A stretch of DNA of 64,000 nt, taken from positions 31,586,014 through 31,650,013 of the forward strand of contig CM060177.1 in NCBI GenBank assembly GCA_030549775.1, given 5' to 3'. The first letter of the stretch is position 1. Every line of letters begins with the position of its first letter. The position numbers were made by a program, and so were the translations under genes. The notes under the pieces are model-generated. The model searched no databases, had not been told where the DNA came from, and worked only from the letters and a program-made list of their open reading frames with translations. Shown piece by piece: positions 34,886 through 47,432 of the stretch. Source of the stretch: Tamarix chinensis (Eukaryota; Streptophyta; Magnoliopsida; Caryophyllales; Tamaricaceae).

Positions 34886-37800
34886 TTTGATAATTTAATA
34901 AACCCGAGATCGGTTTAAGACATTAATAAATGAAGTGGAAGACCTTGAGATTGGGAATGATGGCTCTTTAGGAGTCGCTACCCTAAAGATGTGGTTTAGT
35001 CCACGATTATTTCGGTATTTGCGGGTGTGCCTTAGTGCTCCAACCAGGTCCTACATCTTACTTTATCTAGCTTTATGGACCTATTTAGGGGATATGCATA
35101 CTTATGGATTAGGTGTCCTTGTCGGTAAGATACTGTGTGTCCTCGTGCACTAGTGTGACTAGGGTACCTTTACGTCCCTAGGTTGATGGTTGAAGGGTAT
35201 TGTATTACTTGTATGCACCGGTATGACTGGTATACCTTGTTGTCTCCGGGTTCTTGATCACCCCTTTGTGTTAAATAAATGGACCTATTGTATTAATTAT
35301 GTGGAAGGGTACTAGTCTTGTAAAGTGAAAGATCATGTGAATCGGGACCAGACCTATCCACTAGCGATAATAGTGGCGAGGAGCCTTTTGTCCTAGATAC
35401 TGGTCCATTGGCGAATAATAGTGGCTAGGTGCACTCTACCCTGATATGTATTCCGGTCCACCGGGTATAATAGTAGGGTTCCCATACTCACACTAATATA
35501 ATTTGAGAGATGATATTGAATGATATTTATTTAATGGCTTAAGACAAAAAGAGTTACTTTCATCATCATGATCTATTATTATAATATAAATTTAGCCTTG
35601 GTGCCTGTCTTTCTCCTAGTATGTGATGGCATTACTAAGTGAATGGGCCTTATACTATGCATTTCTTATGGTACGAGGTGTTGCATCGTGTATTAGCTAT
35701 TAAGTTGCTTATGGTTACCTTTGTACCCGCGTATGTTATCATGTTTACTTCGTTATGTGTTATGTGTTGTATGCGGGCCTGCCTTTCGATTTGGTATAAA
35801 GGGTTACTTATTACTATAGTATTGAAGGGTTCCATTTGTGGGCATCTATTTATTCAATTGGCATTGTCCCTTGCAGGTTTGTTGCAGGTACTATTCAAGT
35901 GGGCGTCGAGTACAAGTATAAGGATTATCCGAGAAACTTTTAGTGTTTCTCTCTCCACCTTTTTCTTCATTGTTTAATATTATTTTACTCTTGTAACCAC
36001 TAACAGTGAGATTTTATCTTTTGCAAGGTCTTTACTGCACTACTCTAATTTAAATAAAGTGAATTTATGTGAATTGTATTTTGGTTCTTTTTAGCCTTAG
36101 CACTTGAACTGGAATGGTAGGAGGAAACTATTCTAGTACTAAGTGTGGCGGTAACATCCCAAAAATTTATGATTTTTACTTACACTAATTTTTAAATAAA
36201 ATAAAAAATTGTAGTAGTACATTTTGGGGTGTTATAAAGGTAGTGGTGCAGGCAGGATTGTTGGTTCTCCGAGGGAAGGGTGGCTTAGCTGGGGTAGGAA
36301 AAAGAAAGGGTTGTGGGGCTCGGTGGTGATTGTTGTGAAAAGAGGTGATGGTGGATGTTGGGGTGGGCACAGGTAGACAAAGGTTGGAGAAAATGTAGAG
36401 GGAGGAGAGTTGGTCAGGGTTGGGAGAAATGAACAAGAAAAGAGAAGGGGGAGAAGGATGAGAGGGGAAGATGGTGCGTTGGAGTTTGGTTGAAAAAGCA
36501 AATGGGGCCAAGAAGGGGAGGGGATTGTTTGGTTCTCGAGGGGGGCAGGTGTATGCGTGTGAGTTTACGTATATACATATCTATAGATGATTGAGTGTAG
36601 TGAGGTAAGGAGGGAGACAAGGAGGGAATTGGGGCACACAAAGGGTAAAATGGCTCGGTAAAAATAGTTTTATTTTATTTTAGTTTTAGGTTTAGTTTAG
36701 ATAGATTAGGGTATAGGGTAAAAATATATCAAGAAAAATAATCTGATCTAGGATAGGTTAAAAAGATAGGAAAACAGTAAAATTAATTCGGGATAAATTT
36801 TAGGGAATTTATTTTGGGTTTTGATTCAAAGGTTATTTATAAAATAATTAGGATAAGATTTAATGGTGTAATCTAGGATTAAATTTAATAGGCCAATTTC
36901 TATCAAATTTTGACCGACTAAAGTTATATCTGAACCGTCGTTAATATACAAATAATAATAACATATTTAATACTAAACCTCCTAAAATAATCATTATAAC
37001 TAATTACATTTAATTATCAATTTATAATTAATATTTCTAAAAATGTAGTATTACACTTTATCTTTAAGATAATATAATCAAATGATTGTGATCATGATAA
37101 AGAAATATAATAATCAATTATTCTCGTTCATTCATGGACTTTATATTTCCTTATCCTATGCATGTCTCTTGGTTGTCTTCCTTACAATAGTGCTATCATA
37201 TGACGCATGTTTGTTCCCAGTTATCATATGATCTATTATTTAAATCGCATGTGGGCCTTATGTGTAAAATTCTATCTTCTAAGGTAGTTGTGTTACTTGG
37301 TATGTGATCATGATTCCTTGTATGTTTATATTCTATGTGTTGTCATGTCTTGTCATTTATTCATAAGCATGAATTCATGACCACATGTTTTATTATATGT
37401 ATCACATGTATAATTGAGTATGAGTTATTGTATGAGTGGATGGTGTATGTATCACATGTATAATTGAGCATGAGTATTGTAAGTTAAATATTATCATGTT
37501 TTATGTATATTATGTTTCCTCCCATGAATTAGGTAGTCGTGATTTATTCAGTACCAGACTCATATTGATACTACCTTAGTTGAATAGGTCCTGTAACGAT
37601 CCACTGATGGTAGGGAGCAGGCCTGAGATTGAATGTTATTGATTGATTGAAGGCTTGGCTTTGAGAGTAGGAAACCCATAGTTTTATCCCTTAGGGATTT
37701 TTCTTTATTTATTTGTATTTACTTTTGAAAATTTTCAAATATTGTATTAAAATTTTAATGGTGTTGTAATCAAATTTTAATTTCCCATTACTCTACTAAG

Positions 37801-38100
37801 CTTTTAAAATCTAGGGTTATTTCTTAGTTTTTTCGCTGATTTGATCAACAATGATTTTGTTCAGTGAAATTGTTCACTTGCTATCTACCATTGGATATCT
37901 CCTTGTGGGAGTTTATCCTCACGACATAGAAGTTATTTGAATTTTTGTTGGATAAGTTTTAGTCTTGCATCTAGCATGAGATAGATGGTGGATATTTATC
38001 TTGTATTAGGTGTGGCGGTAATATTTTCTATTTTCTATTTTAGCTTCCACATCATTATTTTAAATGAAAATTTTCATGAGTAAATTTTGGGGGTATTATA

Positions 38101-40056
38101 ATTTGGTTTTTAAAAAATATTATGTATCAATCCGTGGTAGTTTGAACCCCCAATTATTTATTTTATGTATTCACGGAAAATTTTTGCAACTTATTCGTTT
38201 TTTTTTCCGTTTTTTCTTGTTTTCTGTCTGTAGTGCCTCAATCCAACTCTGATACTCAATATTTTTAAATATTTGAGTTTCTAAATTATTCTAGACCTTT
38301 CCATAAATTTTAATGAACTTTAGAATTCAATTGATATTTTTCTCAATAAGTGCCCATTATTGGATTTTCTTGCAATTTAAATAATCAAAATAAATTGTAA
38401 CTCATATCTAACTAATATTTCAATCCTAACTAGTATTCTAATTAAACCAAATCAGATTTGTAACTTGTTTACCTTTCTCTCAACCAAAAATTGCAACTAT
38501 TACTATAATCATAATTTTAAGACATTTCTCTTACATCCTCAACGATGGCCTAACATTTCTCTAACACTCTTAATACTAGCACTCAAGTGAGCCTAAAGTC
38601 AAATAAAAAATCACTCCACACTCCTCTATATTAGATCTCACTCTATTTTTTTCCAAATCGCGCGTTCCAATTACAAAATGCACATAAAATTATAAAATTT
38701 CAACAGAGTTCAAAGTTGATTTCTTACCAACTTGCAACAACTCGTTATCTCTCTCTATTTGATCTTTTTCTTTGTTTTTTGTTTCTTTTAAAATATTTCA
38801 TTATGTACTAAAACTATATACCATTTTCATCCCTTAAATCAATCTCCTTCAATCTTTTTATTAACCAAACTTTTGCTTTTCGACAAGCTTCATAATGGCA
38901 ACAAAGGTGAATTTTTGTGACTTGCATTAGCTTCCAAGCCTCTAACTTGCTTTATTTACCTCATATTATTGTTTTTTGTTGTTTCTTGCATGTTATACTT
39001 CATCTAGGAAACCTTTTATCCAAGAAATTGTGCCCCTGCCCTCTTTTTATTTCCTCTCCTATGTGTCTTGTCAAGCAATTTTGAAATTTTTTTTATAGTT
39101 GTGTGTGCTGTAGCATAGCTTTCGTGACTTTCATCCATTATTTTGTCCTTATTTTCCTTCCCATTAACCCTCAAAAAACTTGATTTATCATTCTTTGGTA
39201 GTTGTTGGTTGTTTTTGTGGTGGCTTTCAAGCCTCCATATTCAAGAGTAATCTTTTCATTTTACATTTTCCATTTCATTTCGTTTCTTCCCTTTTATATA
39301 ATTATTAATATTGGTTAATCTAACTCTTTTTAATCTTATATTCTTGAAGGTGACCAAGTGGGTTAGGTAAGGAGTTGTTGGATTCCTTATTTTACCTTTG
39401 TTAAGGAGCTTAGGAATTTTAGTAACTAAACTATAAACTTTAGTAATAAGATTTTTTGTTAGGTTTTTTATATATGATTAGATTTACTTTAATTGTAATC
39501 ATGAAATAATATCTTGTAAAATCTTGTATAACATGTGTATGTTTTTATTTTATGTGTATAAGCATGAAAATTTGATGAGAGAATGATTTGTATGATTTTT
39601 GCATGTTTTTATGTCTACTAAAAATATGATGAATATTTAGTGAAATTGTGATGAATGTGTAGTGGAGTCGTGTTGAATTTTCAATTGAGTCATGATGAAC
39701 ATGTTTAAATTTGAGTAGTTTAGCTCTCATCCTTGTTTTTGTTATGTGTGTTTTGGTTGTTTCAAATTTATCTAAGTATTCCATTTAATTTATAATAGGG
39801 TATAGAATCTAGGTTATGAATTTTGGATCATTTAGAGTTGAAATAAATTTACTTAAAGTTTAGACATATTCGTCTATGGGTATATTGTGGCATAACAGAT
39901 TGTTTATGAAAGTTTTAAGTGTACCATTATCTTTATTTGGTCTTTTATATAAAATTTGGCATATGATATGTTTGGGTTTGATTTTGTTTAGAGTAAGTTA
40001 TGAATTTTAGAATATTAAGATAATTTTAGGTGAATAATGAAAATTTGGCCATCACA
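38101..40056. other. AT-rich region with no recognised gene
   Basis: No domain, transposon end or RNA gene could be supported. A weak PBS-like GAGTATCAGAG on the minus strand near 38250 lacks an adjoining LTR end. Confidence 0.4.
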
Positions 40057-41711
40057 TGTAAATTCTAAAAATTTTGAGACCTAAGTGAATATTGTACTAA
40101 TAAAATAAGTTAAAATGGATAATTTCACTACAACAAACTGGTACATTAACAACCAATTTAGCGACTAATTTTTTTTCATTGCTATTGGTATATTATTAAT
40201 GACCACCATCAAAAGTCGTTATTGGTATATCTATTACAACCAATATAACATTTGGTCGTTAATCATTATTTTATTTGTCGCTAAAAAGGTTTAAGTCTCA
40301 TATATATATATATATTTTTATTTTCTAATGATTTTTTTTTTCAAATCTCTAAAATCTATAAAAAAAAATTGTAATGAAAAAAAAAACACTAAAACTTCTC
40401 AAATCCTTAAATTTTTTTTTAAAAAAAACTACCCGCACGCCCAACCCCTCTATTTCCTTTGTCTTCTGCCTTTCCATGTTTTCCCCAAATGTAAACTAAT
40501 AGACCAGCCCTTACCCCTAAGCCCCGACCCCTGCCTCTTCCTCCTCTACTCCTTCGATCTAGGCCACACCACCACACCAGCACCCATCGCTCGAGCACAC
40601 CACTACCCCTCCTCTCGTCACTGTCATCCTCCAACGCAAGAGCACCGAGCAATAGCAACAGCCGCCAGCAACGCATGAAGACAATAGCGGTGAGCCACTG
40701 CTCGTCCGCCTCCATCACCGCTCAACATCGGCGAATGGTCCTTGACCACCGGTGAAGCTCCAACAGCCCTCATCCCCTCCAATTTCGCAGCAATTCATTT
40801 GGTATAAATACCCAAACCCTACCTTTTATTTTGATTAATTTTGAATGAATTAGCTTATGATAAGATAAATTAGTTTTTTAATTATATATACATATATATA
40901 TATATATGTTGTATGAGTAATTTGGGATGGTTAATTGTATTGGTTTGTGGTTGATTTGTGACCCGATTATATCTAGATTTTTTCAGTTTTATCCGATTAA
41001 GCTATTTTAGATAAATTAAAATTACAATATGCTTTAAAATGTATCTAATTTTATGTTAGAACTATCAATTTGAAAATTTTATACAAAATTAATTTGGATT
41101 TGGATTCTTAGGTCAAAATTCTTACAGATTCAAATTTGATTGTGTAATCGAGTTATTTTATTCAATTGATTATATAATTTGCATTAGATTATGTTTAATT
41201 TCATTTTCAATCCGTCAATTTAAATATTTTAGCAATATTTGACCGGATTTGGAATCCAGGCTAAAAAATCCTAATTATGTTAAATTGGGTCTTTCCTTAT
41301 TTGTTTTAATAAATTGAGTATAAACATATATGTTATCTTGAAAGTAAAAAATTGGGAAGGGTTTTAATGGATGGTGGTGCTCAAGGTTTTCTTCATTACT
41401 TTATATTATTGTATAATGTCTTTTTGATGTCCTTAGATTATTTTCTATTTTAGTTCATTTAAGAATTTCATAATCATTAAGTTGATGAAATTAGATAAGG
41501 TAAAAGCAAAGGTGGATGAAAGTTTTATAGTAATTTGCCTAGGGATATGATTAAGCATGATTTCCAAAATGTTCCAAGAATGTGGTGGAAATGGTTTGTG
41601 GTGAGAATGACAAATCTTTTCTTATGTTTAATAAAAATTACTAATTTATCAAAAAAATATATTTTTATTTAACTATTGTTTGGTTATTGTCTTAAATTAA
41701 GCTTTAGGTGT

Positions 41712-41754
<43 letters not shown>

Positions 41755-44700
41755 TCACACGTAGGTTTCAAGTGTAATTGAAAATTAGTTTGTAGATGAT
41801 CATGAAATATGTTTCATTAAGCTTATATCTATTATAGTATAGAATAGTTAACTATGTTTCATCACAAAACACCCAAAAAGAATGATAAAGATAAACCATC
41901 ATCACAAAGATTCCACTAAATATTAAGATAAACAATATTGTTTGGTGAGATGCCTGATTAGGCGAATAAAGCACCCACAAATCCAAGTAATTGTTCACAT
42001 TAACACCAAACCTGGAATACCAGACTAAGATAAACTAAATAAAAAGATGATAATAATCATTCTTAACTCAAAGACCCTTATTGAACATCCACCAAATTTC
42101 CTAAACAATAGCTTATGTTTCATTGATGACCCAATTACTGAAAAATTATCCATTAATGCTGTTTTAGCCTTCTTATCCTTTGACTTCTGAAATCAGTTTC
42201 ATAATATAATAGTAGCTAATTAGTCTAATGGGATGACTTTAAAAAATAAACTTATATGAAAACTCTACTTGCTGTTGGAAGAAATCACTAAAAAAATATA
42301 CTTAATATCAAAAGAAAGCATTACCTTTATACTATCTGGTTTGATCTTATCAACCTTAGATAGAAGAACCCATATTCCAGTATGTGTAATAGAAAAATAA
42401 TTTTGTGAATATAGGATATTTATCTAAACCTTTTAATCAATTAGACAAAATAAAATAAAATAATCAATTCATCAATATACCTATATATGTATTAATTCAA
42501 GTCTTGCAATGTAAGATTGATTAACTTTGTTAACATATAACTACTTTCTTGGCTTTGAAGAGTTTCATAGCCACAAGTTTCCCTATAACACTTGCAACCA
42601 TGAAGATATATAAATACATCATCATATCAACACCATATAAAGTGATAGATAACAATTATACCAATAAAAATGCAAGTGAAATGGCTCACCTTTATTGTTT
42701 GGCATGATGTTTTTCTTTTCTTTTGATATGATATGTCATCGCTTATTTGATACTTATATTAATTATTGTTTTTATATTTTTGTTGTTGAAGATCCAACTC
42801 ATTTTGACAAGTTGACTAAGTCTATTAGGTTTGGTGAATAGAATGATTAATTTTTAGGTGGCTGTTTATCATGATATTTTTGTAATGCAATGGCATCCTT
42901 GTAATATATTTATATTTGATCAAATATTTTGTTTTACTAGACATTTGATACAACCTATTTGTATGAATATTTAGTTGAATGTTTGTAGGAAGGTATTTAG
43001 AAAATTATATCCATGTGTTAAAAGGGATATCTATGCATATAGGTATAAGGATTAAGAAGATTGAAATGGATATATATATATTTATATAGTGCAGAGCTTG
43101 AGAAGAAAGTTGAAATGCCAATTATATTCTTGAATATATAATTATGGTATTTGCGTCCAATAAATTATATCGCTAATAATAAATGGATTTTAGTAGTGAT
43201 AGAAAAATTGGTCGTTATTGGTGTGATAAATTTTTATTTATTTAATTACAAAAAAAATGGTCGCTAATATTATTTACGATGGTGTATTTTGTTTGTCGCT
43301 ATTTCTTATAACAACCAACATTATACGTTATCGCTATTGCTTGTAGCGACCAATGTTATATGTCGTCGCTATAGCTTTAGTGTCCATTATTATATGTCGT
43401 CATTGTTGCTTTAGCAACAAAAAAAATTCGGTTGGTTGTTAAAGCCTTTAGCAATGGAGCAATAACGACCACTAACGACCAATAATTTGTTTGGTCGTTA
43501 TTGACATTAGCGACCAAAAGCTGGCCATTAATGACAAAAATTGTTGGTAATTAAAATCCTAGTTTTCTTTAGTGTTTGATACTTGGATGACATATAGGGA
43601 GTAGACCTAGAGACATTAGTTAAAACAATTAATTATGTAAGAAAAATAAAAGAGAAATACACACTTTGGGTACATTGAGCAATTTTAGCATTTAATACTT
43701 GGTATCCATATTTATATTTCATCATAAGAAGATTATAATTTAATTATAACCTATCTAGCATGAAATAAACCTCTCTTAATATTAAGGTAAATTCGTTGAA
43801 GTTAAATATATTTTAGTCATTTTATGTGCCTTTTAACTAGTTATTTGACTTGACCTTATATGTGAACCATTGGTTGACTTACATGTTGGCTATTGAACCT
43901 TGTTTCAAAAAATTTGAGTTAATGTAAATTGATATTAAATTTTATTAGGCATTTCATTGTGTGGAACTTGAACTTTAAAGCCTTAATAATCTTGTTTGGA
44001 CTTTAGTACCTTGATAATCTTCATTGAGCTTTAATGCTATCATATATTCAATTAGGCCTTAATGACATTTTAATGGGCCTCTATGCTCAAAATGTTTTGA
44101 GCCTTGATTCCTCTGTAGATCAATTGCATGGATAATATAAGAATTTACTAAAACATTTGGCTTATGTTCATATAAGTGATTAAGTGATCTTTTGTGGGCC
44201 TTTGTTCTTGTTGACCTAAATATTTGATAAGACATCAATCACTTAAAGCGAAAGATCTTGAGTCAGGACTTGTACCAGTTAGGGTATTTGGTATTATTCT
44301 GGTGTTTTCTATTCTATGATCCCGGGTGCCTTACGAGGTCTAGAAGATCCTATTCTACTCTATAGGTGTATTGATATATTTTGGCCCTATAGGGGGTATG
44401 CATCCTTAAGTGATTAGATTTTCCATTATTTGGTGGTCTAGTTACATCCTTAGGCGAGCCAGCTAGAGCTAGTACCATTCGAGTAGTAGATTAGTTATTA
44501 TAGTTTTTTTTGAGTCGCCGTCCTCAAGTTAGTATAATATATTGATTGTGATCATGATAATGAATAATAATAATCAATTAATCTCATCTATCCATAAATT
44601 TATATTACAATATTTAATACTTGATTGTTGAGTTTTCTTATACTTAATTGACATCTATATGTAAGCCTATTATTATCTTTTGATTATATGTTCTAATGCT

Positions 44701-45228
44701 TTCTTTGCATGGGCCTCGTACATAATGCTATATTTCTAAGATAGTTGCATTACTCAGTAGAAGATGCGTATTGATACTACACATTTGTAGACATTGTGTT
44801 GCAGGTATATGATGATGATCCTGTTAACTTTGAGGAGTTTCCTCAGGCGAAATGATGCAAGTTTATACCTTAGGGTTAGGGTATAGAGTTATATATATCC
44901 GAGGACGCACATATTATGTACCCTAGATTCTGGATATCTCTTTTGAACTCTTCATCCCTTTTATCCCCCCTTATCTTTTTTTTATGTGTTGTGTTTTCTA
45001 GAGCATGTGTTCTATACTTTGTTATTACGCTAGATTATTAAACTCTTTTAATATCTATATCTATTTCCATAAGTTTTGATTTATTTTTCATAACGTTTTA
45101 GCCTTGCACTTAGTATGAAAAAGGTATAAAACAGACTTACGTGAAGTGTGGAGGTAACACCCACTATATTATGTTAATGCCTCTGCTTAAAAAAGAAAAA
45201 GTTTAGTAGTAAGTTTTAGGGTGTTACA
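40057..45228 (+). mobile_element. LTR split by a CACTA element; right end followed by PBS
   Basis: The right end TTTTAGGGTGTTACA (45228) is secure, as a primer-binding site follows. The left end is tentative: TGTAAATTCTAAAAATTTTG at 40057 resembles the start of the LTR at 31617. Removing the CACTA insertion leaves about 1.7 kb. The block 44220-44620 is homologous to 28370-28682 plus 37080-37140. Composition is AT-rich with no coding domain. Confidence 0.6.
40123..43577. mobile_element. CACTA (En/Spm-type) non-autonomous transposon with TTT target duplication
   Basis: The element is 40126-43574 (3449 bp). It begins CACTACAACAAACT and ends AGTTTTCTTTAGTG, with TTT on both sides. Subterminal regions (40140-40290 and 43190-43560) are full of GCGACCAA/GGTCGTTA repeats in both orientations, where a CACTA transposase would bind. 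No transposase frame is present. A GC-richer patch at about 40430-40800 differs from the rest and may be captured DNA. A (TA)n run lies at 41715-41752. Confidence 0.85.
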
Positions 45229-45250
45229 AGTTAGTATCAGAGTAAAACCA
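45229..45250 (+). promoter_or_regulatory. Primer-binding site of an LTR retrotransposon
   Basis: AGTTAGTATCAGAGTAAAACC begins at the base after the LTR end GGGTGTTACA. It is a mutated form of TGGTATCAGAGC, the tRNA-Met-type PBS. Only about 130 bp of interior remain before the Cassandra-like LTR. Confidence 0.65.
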
Positions 45251-45376
45251 CAGTCGCGATCTGAACTTAAATGAGCCAATCAATTGCTTAACAGGATGAT
45301 TCTTAGAATAAATTGTAATGAGCTAGTTGGTGGTTGAGGCACAACAAGGATGTTGTGTTCTTTGAGTGGAGGTGAA

Positions 45377-45666
45377 TGTAATACCTTTAAATTGAGAGGA
45401 GTGTTATAAGGATTGGTCTGGCTACTTTTACTAACATAGTATACTATCCTAAGAACTCCATAGTTAAGCATGTTGGTCATGGAACAATTTTTATGATGGA
45501 TGACCCTCTTGGGAAGTTTCAGAACTTTTTTAAAAATATATTGAGAAGCGGGTGAGTGAGGACAAAGCCCACTAAAAGGGCTCATGTTGATCTATAGGGT
45601 CAACCGATCAATTTGAAAGCGCTCCAAGATAGCCCTTGCATAGTTGTATCGACTTGGATTGTTATA
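45377..45666 (+). mobile_element. Cassandra-like TRIM LTR with 5S rRNA-derived core (copy 2)
   Basis: Starts TGTAATACC and ends near TTGGATTGTTATA. At 45435-45520 the 5S-like core reads CTAAGAACTCCATAGTTAAG and later ATGGATGACCCTCTTGGGAA, slightly closer to 5S than copy 1. The two copies align over most of their length, including TGAAAGCGCTC near the end. No second LTR was seen, so it is a solo copy. Flanking pentamers do not match. Confidence 0.78.
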
Positions 45667-45667
45667 G

Positions 45668-45830
45668 ATTATGGTTAATGGTTAAGGGGGTTTGGAGTTT
45701 AGGGTTAAGGGTTTAGGGTTTAGGATTTATGGCTTAGGGCTTAGGGTTAGGGTTTGGGGTTTATGGTGTATGGCTTAAGGGTTTAGGGTTAGAGTTAAGG
45801 GTTAGAGGATTTTGGGGGTTAGAGGTTTTC
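45668..45830. repeat. Degenerate telomere-like repeat (TTTAGGG-type), second tract
   Basis: GGGTTTAGGGTTTAGG, CTTAGGGCTTAGGGTTAGGG and variants on the plus strand, starting two bases after the second Cassandra-like LTR. Interstitial and degenerate. Confidence 0.75.
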
Positions 45831-45837
45831 AATGGGT

Positions 45838-46040
45838 GTGCCACTCGTTTAGGGTAAAGTGTGATGGGTGAACTCCCTAGTAGAGGTTGAGGTGAATGGA
45901 TAAACTGCCAACTAGAGGAGATCTGTGACAGGTGAGTTACCTACGGAGAGATGTTTGGGATGGGTGAGTTACCTATTTGGTGGAGGTCTAATAAGTGAAC
46001 TATCAATTGGTAGTTATGACTACTAGGTAAACCATCCACC
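45838..46040. repeat. GGGTGAACTCCC-type repeat block
   Basis: Degenerate ~45-bp units with GATGGGTGA and (T)TACCTA, reminiscent of the block at 16206-16440 beside the MULE transposase. It may be an end fragment of a related Mutator-like element. Confidence 0.4.
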
Positions 46041-47314
46041 AATGACAGTATTTTGCCTCAGTTTTAACCCAAAACTACAACAAAATTACTAATCTAAGTT
46101 GGATTTGTGTATAGAAATGCTAATTTTAGCCAAATAACAAATAAAATGAGAAAATACAATAATAAAATCTTCTATTTGTAGCTACTTCAAAAACCATAAT
46201 TAACAAAATCTTGCATACCTTTAGATATAGAATGTATTGGGATGTTGATTAAAGTCTGATTTCTTGAATTGATGGAAGATTTGAGAAGTATTGAGTGATT
46301 GTGTAAGGATTTGAGATGAGGCAGAAGAGAGAAAATGAGATAGGAGTGATGGAGAAATGAGAAGGGTAAAATTGGAGAGGAAAATAAGTTTGGGAGGGGG
46401 TATATGGATATGTGTTTAGTAAAATGGGTGTGTAAGGAGATGTAAGGTAGACTAAAAGGCATGGTAGTGGTTGGATTCCAGTCAGCTGAGCCTTGCTTAT
46501 TTTGCGTGAATTATAATTCTTATCCATGCTTGGAAATTTTGCTCCTATAGACTTTAGTACGAGAGTATATGTTGTGCAAAAATATCTTTATTTTCCATTT
46601 TCTATGTTTCAAATTTATATACATATATTATCCTAAATAAACATTTAAAGTGAGCATTTTTCAAAATATTTTTACTTCAATTGCAATAGATTAGTTTTTT
46701 TGACCTATTTTTTTCCATATCAAACGATGAGAACACTAACAAAATTTGCATGTAGGTCTTTGTTGCGGCGGAGCTAGAATATTGAGACCATCATAGATTA
46801 TGTAAATAATACAATAAAATAAAATTTTGTCATAATAACTCTTGGGTATTTTAATAATTTTTATTTATTTTAATAACAATATATAAGAAATTATAAGATA
46901 TAAATGTAAAAATAAAATAAAATAGAAGGCTAAACAAAATTTATGGGCAAAAGACCATTAGAGTACAAAAAATGTATAAAAGATAGTATATTAATATAAC
47001 TAAAACCTTGATCAATGATATACTATACACCAATCAAACATAATATTAGGAATTTGTAATAATTTATTCCATTTTTTTAAATATATATAATTCAAGGAGA
47101 CCAAAATATAACAAAAGAAAATATATTAGTATAACTCCAACATTGAACAAACATATATATATCTTATTATTTTTGCTTACTATGTTTACAAATTTGTAAA
47201 ATATATTTATCATATGATTGCATTTATTATATCTTTGTGATATATATATATAACTTATATTTTAAGCATTATTCATTTGAGGAAGTCAATCATGAGCCTA
47301 ATTTTGTTATTGTA

Positions 47315-47345
<31 letters not shown>

Positions 47346-47378
47346 CTACATCTATCTATCTATCTATCTATCTATTTA

Positions 47379-47432
<54 letters not shown>

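Larger units (their letters stand above)
31612..36241 (+). mobile_element. Third-level LTR (4.6 kb) inserted in the second-level LTR
   Basis: The LTR is 31617-36236, starting TGTAATACCC and ending GGGGTGTTATA, with near-identical 5-bp flanks AGGGT (31612-31616) and AAGGT (36237-36241). It holds a CT-rich, GC-richer tract at 31930-33130, a ~30-bp minisatellite at 33840-34885 and the conserved block GGAAGACCTTGAGATTGGGAATG near 34935, which also occurs in other LTRs here. No coding domain, PBS or internal second LTR, so it is a solo LTR. Confidence 0.78.
28678..37060 (-). mobile_element. Second-level LTR inserted in the outer LTR, itself split
   Basis: The LTR parts are 28683-31616 and 36242-37055 (about 3.75 kb). 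On plus it starts TGTAACACCCCTAATATTAC and ends GTAGTATTACA. Reading on minus it begins like the LTR at 59454 (TGTAATAC, then TTTTTAGAAATATTAATTATAAA), followed by a CT-rich tract, and its end matches the LTR end at 45228. The flanks CTTCG (28678-28682) and CTTTA (37056-37060) can both derive from one 5-bp target, CTTCA, by single changes. Confidence 0.72.
27966..38100 (+). mobile_element. Outer LTR homologous to 22549-27586 but inverted, split by nested LTRs
   Basis: The LTR parts are 27966-28682 and about 37056-38100, ending GGGGGTATTATA. They are the reverse complement of the LTR at 22549-27586, including the GCCACTTGGA repeat block (28120-28280) and the block GATTGTGATCATGATAA at about 37085. 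The gap is filled by the LTR 28683-37055. An uninterrupted relative at 44220-44620 runs straight through the same point, which confirms the insertion. Confidence 0.75.

Noticed and set aside
38235..38262. Primer-binding site on minus (GAGTATCAGAGTTGG)
   Set aside because: No LTR end adjoins it and only about ten bases match.
40328..40678. 116-codon frame inside the CACTA element
   Set aside because: Low-complexity start, no domain, no conserved neighbours; recorded only as a GC-richer patch.
46187..46527. Two overlapping minus-strand frames of about 90 codons
   Set aside because: Low-complexity Ser/Pro/Leu/Ile sequence from a GA-rich stretch, two frames equally open, no homology.
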